From contig JAAUSO010000069.1 of the NCBI GenBank assembly GCA_012033205.1, positions 1-33,715 of the forward strand: a stretch of 33,715 nt of DNA, given 5' to 3'. Position 1 is the stretch's first letter; each line of letters opens with the position of its first letter. The position numbers and the translations under genes are program-made. Source of the stretch: Richelia sp. SL_2_1. Lineage in GTDB: Bacteria > Cyanobacteriota > Cyanobacteriia > Cyanobacteriales > Nostocaceae. The notes beneath the pieces were generated by a model. It was given only the letters and a program-made list of their open reading frames with translations, was not told the DNA's origin and made no database searches. Of this stretch, positions 8,080 through 16,600 are shown one piece after another.

Positions 8080-9001
8080 TAGCTTGCTTCTTACTCTTGA
8101 GTTCCTGCTCGGTACTCGGTGCCTGTTCTCTGAGTGAAATGCTATCTTGAAGGGATTTAGGCTATGTTGTCTAATTCGCCATTACATTATTATAAATATA
8201 CAAATGTGGCACAAATGTGAGTATACTATATTTTTAAATTTTATCTGTATCTATCATCTCATACTTGATGCTTTTACTCAATCTGAAAAAATCGAGATAT
8301 CAAACTAGTTTCTCAATCAGTGTATCCTCGTATCACATCAAAATGGAAAAAAATTAAATATAGTCAAGTCAAATACAACCGTTACTCAAAAATATATTTT
8401 CTTGTTGTTTTTCACATTTTCCAATTTGATTTTAATTAGCAAGATTATTTTTTGTAAATAGGAGAACATTTTCTTAAAAGAGCGTAAGTATAAATCAGAG
8501 CTATTTTAAATGATTCTAATCTGGCAAAATTGGGATTAAATGGGTATTTTAAGATAAAAGTCAAGCTCAGCCAAAACAAAACTCTCTGAAAATCGATTAG
8601 TTAAAATTCTGATTTAAATTCTGAGATGGAATATATCGCCTGCGCCAGAACTATTTTTTTTCCAGCACCACTACTCCCATTACCCAAATTACAAGCAATG
8701 CATCTAATTTTTAGTTGAATAAAATGTCACCGATTGGATTTTCCTGCTGAGTTAAACTACTTCTATCTCAATAATTCGTATAATCAAATGCTAAAAACCG
8801 GCAGAATGATGTCCTTAAAGCAAACAAGTAAAAAGCTTCATGCTAAAGTTAATACGATTAACAACGTTTTTATCCGAGATAAAATGCTTGTGGCAATGCC
8901 TACCGTTGCTTGTGAAAATTGAAAGCGGCGATGACTGCTTAGATATCGAGGTATAAAGTACCAACACTTTTACAAATTAATAGTTATCAATAAAATACGG
9001 A

Positions 9002-9009
9002 TTAGGAGA
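9002..9009 (+). promoter_or_regulatory. amiC2 ribosome binding site
   Basis: TTAGGAGA lies 7 nt before GTG 9017. It is the same sequence as at amiC1, inherited with the gene duplication. Confidence 0.8.
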
Positions 9010-9016
9010 AAAGGTT

Positions 9017-10894
9017 GTGAAAATACACTGGTTAGTATCTGGTACTACTTGTTTATCTGTACTAATGCTATCGTCGCCCGCTCATGGTGCAAAGCTGTCT
9101 TCTTGGCGTTTTAATGCCAATCAAAACCAACTAGAATTTCAAACTGATGGTGCAGTTCAACCCCAAGCACAACTAATTTTTAATCCCACTCGTTTGGTAA
9201 TTGATTTACCAGGAACGACATTTGGAAAACCCCAGTTAACCCAAACAGTTGGTGGTGCGATTCGTTCTATTCGTGTTGGACAATTTGACCCACAAACGGC
9301 TCGTTTAGTTGTGGAAATGAATCCGGGGTATACTCTTGATCCAAACCAAGTAAAATTTGTCGGTCTAAGCCCTACTAACTGGACAGTGCAGCTACCTTCA
9401 GCGAAAGTTCAAGCAAGTGCTGTTGCTCCTAGAAGCATTTTCAGCGTTACACCAACAATCAACACTCCACCATCCAACAGAATTGCTGCTAGCACTTCAA
9501 ATGCAGCCACAAAAATTGAAAGCTTGCAAGTTACCGGAGACGGATTTTTCCTGCGTACCAGCGGTGCTAAACCGAAAATCAAAAATCCGACTCGCGATCG
9601 AGATGAAATTAACATCGACATTTCAGATGCGGCTTTGTCACCAGCACTCCAACGAGAGATATCGGTGAACAAGCACGCTGTTAAGGGCATTGAATTTAGC
9701 GAAATCGATGGTAAATCACCTGGAGTTCGCATGACTTTACGGGTGGACAAAAAGAGCTCCGATTGGCGAGCTACAACTAGCGGTAACAATGGTTTAATCG
9801 TTCTACCCAATCGTTTAAGTTCAGCTATAAGTGGTAGTTCTAATAGTTCAAATAATTCTAATAGTTCTAATTCAAATCAAGTCAGTCAATCGGATTCTTT
9901 CCCCGTTCCACCAATTCCAACTACAAGGAATTCTATCGCAACAATTGAGTCTGTGGAACTAGCCCCGACTAGTACTCAATTACTAATTAGAGGAGATCAA
10001 AATTTATCTGCTGTTGGTGGTTGGGATAGACAAACCGGATTGTACCGGATCACCGTTGATAATGCAAAATTAGCTCCTAAAGTTAGAGGTCCACAATTTA
10101 CTGCCAGTAGTCCGGTTTTGCGAGTACGTCTACAGCAACTTCCAAATAACAAAGTTGCGATCTTTGTCCAGCCTGCATCTGGAGTACAAATTGGTGAACT
10201 CAATCAACTTAGCAATCAGCTGTTGTCGTTAGAATTACAACGTACTCGGCGAACTATCCCTCCCACTGGATCGACTGGTTTACCTCCCATATCTGAAACA
10301 ATTCCTCTACCGAATCGTCCAATCATTACTCTGCCACCAGAAAGTCCAAATAATAGTAGGGTTGTAGTCATGATTGACCCAGGACATGGTGGTAAAGACC
10401 CTGGTGCCATTGGTATCGGTGGGTTGCAAGAAAAGGACGTAATTTTACCTATTAGTTTAAAAGTTGCCGAAATTTTGCAGCAAAACGGTATTCAAGCAGT
10501 ACTGACTCGCAACACGGATTATTTTGTCAGTCTCCAAGGACGAGTCGATATGGCTGAACGAGCTAATGCTGGTTTATTTGTGAGTATTCACGCTAATTCT
10601 GTAGGCTTAAGTCGTCCTGATGTCAGCGGTTTAGAAGTTTACTATTATAGCAGTGGTCTCGGTCTTGCTCAAAATGTTCGTAGCAGTATATTAAATACTG
10701 TGAATGTTAGAGACCGAGGAGTACGAAAAGCTAGCTTTTACGTACTCAGAAAAAGTTCTATGCCTTCAATTCTTGTGGAAGTAGGTTATGTTACGGGACG
10801 AGATGATGCGGCAAAATTAGCTTCTCCTCAATATCGAGACGAAATGGCACAAGGTATTGCTAATGGGATTTTAAATCATATTAGGAGAAGGTAA
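9017..10894 (+). CDS. amiC2: AmiC2 (HcwA-type), AMIN-domain N-acetylmuramoyl-L-alanine amidase
   Basis: 625-aa paralogue of the upstream amiC1 with the same architecture. The signal peptide (MKIHWLVSGTTCLSVLMLSS, ending near AHGA) is followed by AMIN-like modules, a low-complexity linker and Amidase_3 from about residue 450. The same catalytic set is present: DPGHGG, LQEKDV, SIHAN and ILVEVGYVTG. The clearest difference is the linker near residues 270-295, which is Ser/Asn-rich here and Pro-rich in AmiC1. The gene starts at GTG. In Anabaena and Nostoc punctiforme the corresponding protein is needed for filament integrity, septal nanopores and cell-cell exchange, and hence for heterocyst formation (family knowledge). 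It is separated from amiC1 by 1.19 kb that includes a terminator, so the two are probably regulated independently. Confidence 0.95.
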   Translation: MKIHWLVSGTTCLSVLMLSSPAHGAKLSSWRFNANQNQLEFQTDGAVQPQAQLIFNPTRLVIDLPGTTFGKPQLTQTVGGAIRSIRVGQFDPQTARLVVEMNPGYTLDPNQVKFVGLSPTNWTVQLPSAKVQASAVAPRSIFSVTPTINTPPSNRIAASTSNAATKIESLQVTGDGFFLRTSGAKPKIKNPTRDRDEINIDISDAALSPALQREISVNKHAVKGIEFSEIDGKSPGVRMTLRVDKKSSDWRATTSGNNGLIVLPNRLSSAISGSSNSSNNSNSSNSNQVSQSDSFPVPPIPTTRNSIATIESVELAPTSTQLLIRGDQNLSAVGGWDRQTGLYRITVDNAKLAPKVRGPQFTASSPVLRVRLQQLPNNKVAIFVQPASGVQIGELNQLSNQLLSLELQRTRRTIPPTGSTGLPPISETIPLPNRPIITLPPESPNNSRVVVMIDPGHGGKDPGAIGIGGLQEKDVILPISLKVAEILQQNGIQAVLTRNTDYFVSLQGRVDMAERANAGLFVSIHANSVGLSRPDVSGLEVYYYSSGLGLAQNVRSSILNTVNVRDRGVRKASFYVLRKSSMPSILVEVGYVTGRDDAAKLASPQYRDEMAQGIANGILNHIRRR

Positions 10895-11279
10895 AGTTAT
10901 AATTATAACTCACTGTTTGCACCACTTGCAATAATTCCTAGACTGAACCTCAAAACCTGGTTCCCAGACTGAGCTTGGGAATCAGAAGAATGCTGTTCTT
11001 GAGTCCTGCGTGCATTCCGGTGAATTTTAAACTTTGCTTTGTTAAAAATTAAACTATAATTTATCGCTCTTCTTTAGTATATTTACCAGAATAGAGCCGT
11101 ATTTAATTAAAAAAATAGTATAAAGAAATACCTGTATTTTCTCAAAAAATATAGTAAAAATTTCTAAATAGAAAGTAAAGATGTAAAATTCTCTTTCATA
11201 TCGGATTTATCAGTTAAAACATTGAAGTTTTTTGTAAATCCTTTGTCCCAAATTCACAAAATATTATCAAAATCTGCCT
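10895..11279. other. Intergenic region amiC2 / murI
   Basis: 385 bp of mostly AT-rich DNA. A small palindrome at 10961-10981 (TTCCCAGA and CTTGGGAA arms) resembles a dispersed motif of Nostocales intergenic DNA. The rest presumably contains the murI promoter. No gene was seen. Confidence 0.55.
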
Positions 11280-12173
11280 GTGTTTTCATCTTCTATGTTT
11301 GAAGGTAATCTTTACCATCTATCCGAACCAGAAGCCCAACGCGCTCCTATCGGCATCTTTGATAGTGGTGTAGGTGGTTTAACGGTACTACGTCAACTTT
11401 ATCAACAACTACCCGGCGAATCAATTATTTATTTTGGGGATACAGCCAGACTTCCTTACGGGATTCGTAGTCAAGCAGAAATTATCCAGTTTACCCGTGA
11501 AATTATCTGCTGGATGGAAAATCAAGGGGTAAAAATGGTTGTCATGGCTTGCAGTACCAGTTCGGCTCTGGCATTAGAAACAGTACGTTGCGAATTTAAA
11601 GTACCGATTCTGGGACTAATTCTACCAGGTGCAGTTGCAGCAGTGAAAGCCGGAAAGCGTATCGGTGTTATTGCGACTCCAGCAACCGCTAAAAGCAATG
11701 CTTATAAAACAAGTATCCAAGAAATTAATCGTGATGCTCAAGTATGGCAAGTTGGTTGTCCGGAGTTTGTTCCTTTGATCGAACAAAACCGCATTGACGA
11801 TCCATACACTAGAGAAGTAGCACGTTCCTACCTCGAACCTTTATTAGAGCAGCAAATTGACACTTTAGTTTACGGTTGTACTCATTATCCTCACCTGGCG
11901 AAATTATTGCGATCGCTCGTTGGTGAATCGGTAACACTAGTAGACCCAGGAAAGAGTGTTGTTGAAGCTTGCGCTCAAGAGTTGGATTTACTCGGCTTAA
12001 GGAATACTTATCCACCGCTGGCAACCCGGTTTGCTGTCAGTGGAAATCCTCAGCAATTTGCTCAGTCTTCAATCCAGTGGCTCGGCTGTACTCCCATGGT
12101 TGAATTGGTAAACTTGGAGCATTCAAACTTTAACCATTCCCAGCAAGACCGTGACGGCATAATTACTTATTAG
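11280..12173 (+). CDS. murI: Glutamate racemase MurI
   Basis: 297 aa. The enzyme converts L-glutamate to D-glutamate for peptidoglycan. The N-terminal IGIFDSGVGGLTVLR holds the general-acid Asp and Ser. The first catalytic Cys (residue 91) sits in VVMACSTSSALA and the second (residue 200) in YGCTHYPHL. Length and domain order are normal. The first Cys motif reads ACST where the family has ACNT: codon 92 is AGT (Ser) instead of an Asn codon, a one-base difference at a substrate-contacting position. GTG 11280 is used because MFSSSMFEG resembles other cyanobacterial MurI starts; ATG 11295 is the alternative. It lies between amiC2 and sds as in related genomes, and a palindrome follows the stop. 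Confidence 0.94.
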   Translation: MFSSSMFEGNLYHLSEPEAQRAPIGIFDSGVGGLTVLRQLYQQLPGESIIYFGDTARLPYGIRSQAEIIQFTREIICWMENQGVKMVVMACSTSSALALETVRCEFKVPILGLILPGAVAAVKAGKRIGVIATPATAKSNAYKTSIQEINRDAQVWQVGCPEFVPLIEQNRIDDPYTREVARSYLEPLLEQQIDTLVYGCTHYPHLAKLLRSLVGESVTLVDPGKSVVEACAQELDLLGLRNTYPPLATRFAVSGNPQQFAQSSIQWLGCTPMVELVNLEHSNFNHSQQDRDGIITY

Positions 12174-12184
12174 TATAAAACGCA

Positions 12185-12212
12185 ATACAGCACACCACGT
12201 GGTATGCTGTAT
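12185..12212 (+). terminator. 28-bp near-perfect palindrome after murI
   Basis: ATACAGCACACC and GGTATGCTGTAT flank ACGT, with a single A-C mismatch in each arm pairing. It begins 12 bp after the murI stop. It lacks a U-tract, so it could be a 3' stabilising hairpin, a terminator or a protein-binding palindrome. Confidence 0.45.
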
Positions 12213-13546
12213 CACATAAAGTTAAAATTGGTTTATTCACTAACTTTATGGCTTTGAATATCATTTGCACGAAAGCCAATCAAACCTTATTCATGAGCGC
12301 GGTGTTACCAACATCTCAGAAGAATATTCTTCTTCAAATTCCGGAGAAACCTCTGCGATCGCAGTTTTTTTATTATTCTCTTAGCCAGCGCTAAGAATAT
12401 GTATACAGCAAACAAATAACCAGAAGCCACAACAAATATCATCATCATATTTCCCCCGACAAGTTTTTTTCTTCAATCCCATTCGTACAGCAAAAATAAA
12501 TTGAACATAAGTACAAAAATCGAAGCTAGATAGCTTTTTGCTAGAGCTTTTTTTGTCATTCAAAAATATCGGCAGAGTATGAATACTCTCCTATGTACTT
12601 ATACCTAATTAGCTTTTACAGACTATGCCAGCAGCAATCATCAAATTGCCACTATGCAACTACCTAGCCTGTATTACAACTGCGTTATGCAGTACTTCCT
12701 TCTCTATACAGAAGCTCTACCTTGCATACCCTAAAATGAGTCGTCAAGATTTACCAATATATAATTTTCGGATACCACATAACTATTATTGAGGAACTTA
12801 TTAATTCGTAGACTACGAACACGAATAATATCCTCTGTTCCACCTACGATTTTTCAACTCACTTCCATCAGTAAAAAAGTACAAATACGCAAAAAAAAGC
12901 GATTTACTTTTCCTGAGTGAATATTTTAAGTATTTGAAATCCCTATATATAAGAATAACACAAGAAATCTCACTTGTGAGGTAATAAGCTTGCCTAATTT
13001 GAATTTTTCGAGATAATATTGTTGATTTATGATGTATAGAGAATCAGTCCTGTTTTCAGCCTGTTATCAAAGATACTTGGGGCGATTTCCTAAAATATTA
13101 ATTTTTTGTTAATAAGAGCTATTCTCTGTAAAATTTACCAAAGTCACAACAATTTAATCGTATGAAACAAATATGATTTTCTCCGTGATTACACGGAGCT
13201 AGGCATTAGTGTAATTTATTGATTGTCTGCCAAATAAAAGATTTTAGTTAGGCATGGGAATGTCTCCGTATTGATAAAGATAAAAAAACACAAAAGGATT
13301 ACGTAAGACAAATCTGTTAAAATCCAGGTATTAGTGGAGCCGGGATGCAATTGCATTTCATAGTAATAACTTTATTTTAAGTATCAAAGATATTGTTGTG
13401 TGCGAGTCTCCAGTTATATACCGAGCAATATTGACCTTGGCATCAAACAAGAACATTTATAGAAAGCTTTGCTCTAGCACGGGGTTATCTTAAAATGAGT
13501 ACAGGATATGTAAACTTTCGTAACCAAAGTCAGAGTCCGCCCATTC
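12213..13546. other. Long gene-poor region murI / sds
   Basis: About 1.33 kb without a credible gene. Features seen are a 16-bp perfect palindrome (12318-12333), a HIP1-centred palindrome CTGCGATCGCAG (12353-12364) followed by seven T, a CTCCGTG/CACGGAG hairpin (13181-13198) and ATGCAATTGCAT (near 13343). The 60-codon minus ORF at 12381-12563 has no family resemblance. The sds promoter must lie near the right end. Confidence 0.5.
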
Positions 13547-14518
13547 ATGACCCCAGCCACCTCCTTGTTTTCCCCTGTGGAAGCAGACCTGCATATATTG
13601 GCAGATAACCTTAAACAGCTAGTTGGTAATGACCACCCCATCCTCAGTTTAGCCGCAGAACATCTGTTCGGAGCTGGGGGGAAGCGTATTAGACCTGCAA
13701 TTGTATTACTTGTATCAAGAGCAACAATGCAGGATTCGGAAATTACGCCTCGTCACCGACGCTTAGCTGAAATTACAGAAATGATTCATACAGCTTCTTT
13801 AGTCCATGATGATGTAGTGGATGAATCAGAAAAAAGACGTGGTGTTTCCACAGTTCATAGTATATTTGGCAATCGAGTTGCAATATTAGCCGGAGATTTT
13901 TTGTTTGCTCAAGCCTCTTGGTATTTAGCGAACTTAAACAATTTAGATGTGGTGAAATTGCTCTCAGAAGTAATTATGGACTTGGCAACTGGAGAGATTC
14001 AGCAAGGAATGAATCGTTTTCAAGCCGAGATTTCCATTGATACTTACCTCAAGAAAACTTACTATAAAACTGCGACATTATTCGCCAATAGTTCCAAAGC
14101 TGCTGGAATACTCAGCGAAGTATCTCCACAAACAGCCGAAAACTTGTATGAATATGGTCGTCATCTTGGTTTAGCGTTCCAAATTGTGGATGATATTTTC
14201 GACTTTACTAGTTCTACAGATATATTAGGAAAACCTGCTGGTTCCGACTTGAAAGACGGGCATTTGACAGCACCTGTAATATATGCTCTAGAAGAAAAAC
14301 CGGAACTAAAAACGCTGATTAAACAACAATTTAAACAAGCTGGAGATTTAGAACAAGCCCTTGCTTTAATAGAGCATAGTCAAGGAATTCAACGTTCCCG
14401 CGATTTAGCTGCTTACCATGCCAAACTGGGAGTCGAGCATATAAAACACTTGCCACATTCTCAAAGTCGCCAAACTTTGATTGATATGGCTGATTATGTG
14501 TTGAGTCGTCTTAATTGA
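13547..14518 (+). CDS. sds: Solanesyl (all-trans polyprenyl) diphosphate synthase
   Basis: 323-aa trans-prenyltransferase. It extends farnesyl or geranylgeranyl diphosphate with isopentenyl diphosphate to the long chain used for the plastoquinone side chain. The first Asp-rich motif DDVVD is at residues 88-92 (SLVHDDVVDESEKRRG). The second, DDIFD, is at 215-219 (FQIVDDIFDFTSSTDILGKP). GAGGKRIRP is near residue 43, and the GKPAGSDLKDGHLTAPVI segment follows the second motif. Small residues before the first motif fit long-chain products. The exact chain length cannot be read from sequence, but the cyanobacterial orthologue at this locus is annotated as solanesyl diphosphate synthase. Confidence 0.93.
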   Translation: MTPATSLFSPVEADLHILADNLKQLVGNDHPILSLAAEHLFGAGGKRIRPAIVLLVSRATMQDSEITPRHRRLAEITEMIHTASLVHDDVVDESEKRRGVSTVHSIFGNRVAILAGDFLFAQASWYLANLNNLDVVKLLSEVIMDLATGEIQQGMNRFQAEISIDTYLKKTYYKTATLFANSSKAAGILSEVSPQTAENLYEYGRHLGLAFQIVDDIFDFTSSTDILGKPAGSDLKDGHLTAPVIYALEEKPELKTLIKQQFKQAGDLEQALALIEHSQGIQRSRDLAAYHAKLGVEHIKHLPHSQSRQTLIDMADYVLSRLN

Positions 14519-14669
14519 GAGTTACGAGATATTATTTCAACATTCTTGGATAATAGGAAAGTAGTTATCAGTTATTGATTTGTAATAAATCCTTAACTTA
14601 TAACTTCTATCTCAGAGTCATATCTAAAGGTATATGTTTTAACGTTCTAATTCTCAATGTTCAACTTAT

Positions 14670-15143
14670 TTAAGCAATATCAGGAGGAATATCCGACCTA
14701 CGCCTATTTTGTTGTAATGACCTTTCAATAATACTTTGCACTTGCGATCGCTTAATTTCCATAGCATTAGCTGTAGTGCCGGGAGTATTGAAAAAAATGA
14801 TACTATCTACGGGTTCGAGAGCTAAAATCTGGAACAAAATTTCAATAACTCCCATCGGTGCAGCTATCATTTGAGGGTCAAGCCCAACACCAGAGGTAGT
14901 ACTGACATCTTGTAACGTAGGATAAGCATATATTATTTGTTTTTGCGATTGTGGATTAGTCCGATTACTCAATGTTGTTAAAACCCAGTCATGCTCAAGG
15001 TTTTGGACTATATAGTATTGACGGAAACGTAATTTTTGAGCAATTTTAATTAATTCCGGGGCAATTGCCGCAATCAGTTGAGTTGTAATACTATCTTGGG
15101 GTGCATTATCAATCAAAAGTTGAATTTGTGCTTGTAAATCCAT
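14670..15143 (-). CDS. Conserved cyanobacterial protein of unknown function
   Basis: 157 aa, apparently soluble, with no signal peptide or membrane segment. Features are an N-terminal helical part (MDLQAQIQLLIDNAPQDSIT), a central beta-rich portion (QYYIVQNLEHDWVLTTLSNR) and a hydrophobic segment near residue 100 (MGVIEILFQILALEPVDSII), followed by a basic, Gln/Arg-rich tail. I recall similar proteins at the same place in related Nostocales genomes (between sds and hetZ) but know no function for them. Base composition and codon use resemble the neighbours, and the gene has normal length for that group. It is convergent with sds and divergent from hetZ. Confidence 0.75.
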   Translation of the reverse strand: MDLQAQIQLLIDNAPQDSITTQLIAAIAPELIKIAQKLRFRQYYIVQNLEHDWVLTTLSNRTNPQSQKQIIYAYPTLQDVSTTSGVGLDPQMIAAPMGVIEILFQILALEPVDSIIFFNTPGTTANAMEIKRSQVQSIIERSLQQNRRRSDIPPDIA

Positions 15144-15410
15144 AATTACCTGTTAATAGTTCCTGGGCATTAGCTATAACTTCTATGAAATACCAAAAAT
15201 CTTCCCTTGATTTGGGAATAATATAACCAGACAAATTTCCAGACAAATTTCCAGACAAATTTATTTATGCAGGATAATGGGTGGTTGCGGTTGTGTTCGG
15301 ATGTCCGAAGTCAGCGTTACACCGGCATTCCCCGGTAAATCAACCAGCATTTCCACAAAATATAAGTTGTAATGTTTGTTTATATTAAGGTCTTTGAAAC
15401 AAATTAGACT
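15144..15410 (+). promoter_or_regulatory. hetZ upstream region with inverted repeats
   Basis: Divergent spacer between the unknown gene at 14670-15143 and hetZ. It contains a 12-bp triplicate (15227-15262), a TTCGGA-TG-TCCGAA palindrome (15296-15309) and ACCGG/CCGGT arms (15321-15336). hetZ transcription is activated by HetR in Anabaena (family knowledge). I do not see an exact match to the published HetR-site consensus, so the palindromes are only candidates. Confidence 0.4.
15227..15262. repeat. 12-bp perfect triplicate upstream of hetZ
   Basis: Three exact head-to-tail copies of CCAGACAAATTT (15227-15238, 15239-15250, 15251-15262), about 150-185 bp before the hetZ start. The 12-bp unit is close to one helical turn. 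Confidence 0.9.
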
Positions 15411-16600
15411 ATGAAATCAGTCGCGACCACAACTATTCAGGGAGAAAATTCTATCGGTGTGGAGGTGATATTTCAACTCCTATTCGGAGAACTTAAATCT
15501 TCGACTAAAGCTTCAGATTCTAATTGCCATGAAGTCGCAACCCGAATCGCAGCCGAAGTCCTACGAATTTGCCATGAAAGCAAACGTATCCAAGCTTCTG
15601 GGGACATCAAAAGTTCGGCGATCGCCCTAGCGAAACACCGGCTATCTCAGACATTAAGATACTACCAGTTAGGTTCCAATCGAGGTAGGGTAGAACTGCA
15701 CAGTACTCTGAGCGCAATTATTTATCGTTATATTAATCCGCCCAATAAACAACTGAGTTATCAAGGGCGGTTGGGTGTAATTGAAGATTTTCTGCAAAAT
15801 TTTTATTTGGAAGCACTGAATGCTTGCCGAAGAGAAAATAAACTCGAACCTACATATCGTCCCCAGACTCTTTTAGAATTAGCGGAGTACATGGCGTTTA
15901 CCGAACGCTATGCCAAAAGACGCATTCCTTTACCAGGAAGACAACAGCAGTTGATTATCCTGCGAGCGCAAACTTTTTCTCAACAACAGCCTCCAGAAAC
16001 CTGTGTTGATATAGAAAAAGCCGCAGAAGGTAGCAGCAATGATGGTGATGGTTCTTGGGAAGATCCAGCCGTACAACAATTAAGAACGGCAATGGCATCT
16101 CAAACCGAACCGGAACCCCCGGAAGAAACTTTACGTTCGGTAGTCATTAACGAGTTAATGAGTTATCTTGAGGAACGACAACAAGGAGACTGTGCTGATT
16201 ACTTTGCTCTACGCCTAAAAGATTTATCTGCTCAAGAAATTGAGGCAATTTTAGGTTTAACTGCTCGTCAGAGAGATTATTTACAGCAACGTTTCAAATA
16301 TCATCTAATTAGGTTTGCCTTGCTGCACCGTTGGGAATTGGTTCACGAATGGTTAGAAGCCGATTTGCGTAACAATTTAGGTTTGACGGAACAGCAATGG
16401 CAAGTTTACACACAACAACTTGACGATAAACAACGTTGTTTATTAGAACTAAAACAGCAAGGTCAAGCTGATGAAAGAATTGCCAAAACCTTGGGGTTGT
16501 CGATGGCGCAACTGCAAAAAGGTGGTTCAAAATTCTCGAACAAGCTTGGGAAATTCGTAACTCTTTTATGTCCGGATCAAGTGCATCTACTCATGAATAG
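15411..16600 (+). CDS. hetZ: HetZ, heterocyst differentiation regulator (C-terminus frameshifted)
   Basis: Early regulator of heterocyst differentiation. The N-terminal part (IGVEVIFQLLFGELK, GSNRGRVELHSTLSAIIYRY) and an HTH-like C-terminal half (LSAQEIEAILGLTARQRDY, LLHRWELVHEWLEA) match HetZ as I remember it. As sequenced the frame does not end at a HetZ stop. After LQK (codon 16518-16520) it continues as GGSKFSN and runs into the patU frame, giving one ORF to 17573. Adding one A to the five-A run at 16516-16520 restores QKRWFKILEQAWEIRNSF and then MSGSSASTHE, with a TAG at 16598-16600. This resembles the normal HetZ end and gives 396 aa. The stop then overlaps the patU ATG. Either this is a real one-base deletion that fuses HetZ to PatU or it is a sequence error. 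Confidence 0.87.

Larger units (their letters stand above)
7826..9016. other. Long intergenic region between amiC1 and amiC2
   Basis: About 1.19 kb. It contains two hairpins after amiC1, a heptad repeat array (8013-8079) and then AT-rich sequence that must include the amiC2 promoter. A 62-codon ORF at 8734-8922 has no recognisable domain and no good ribosome site. No RNA gene was recognised. Confidence 0.6.

Noticed and set aside
8734-8922. 62-codon ORF between the amidases
   Set aside because: No recognisable family and no Shine-Dalgarno; AT-rich spacer often opens frames of this length.
12353-12370. HIP1 palindrome followed by seven T as a terminator
   Set aside because: Only four G/C pairs can form around the GATC loop; HIP1 octamers are frequent here and the T-run may be coincidental.
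12293-12394. 33-codon ORF in the murI-sds spacer
   Set aside because: No ribosome site and it spans a palindrome and a HIP1 site; no protein-like pattern.
12381-12563. 60-codon minus ORF in the murI-sds spacer
   Set aside because: Cys/Phe/Lys-rich low-complexity translation without start signal; probably chance.
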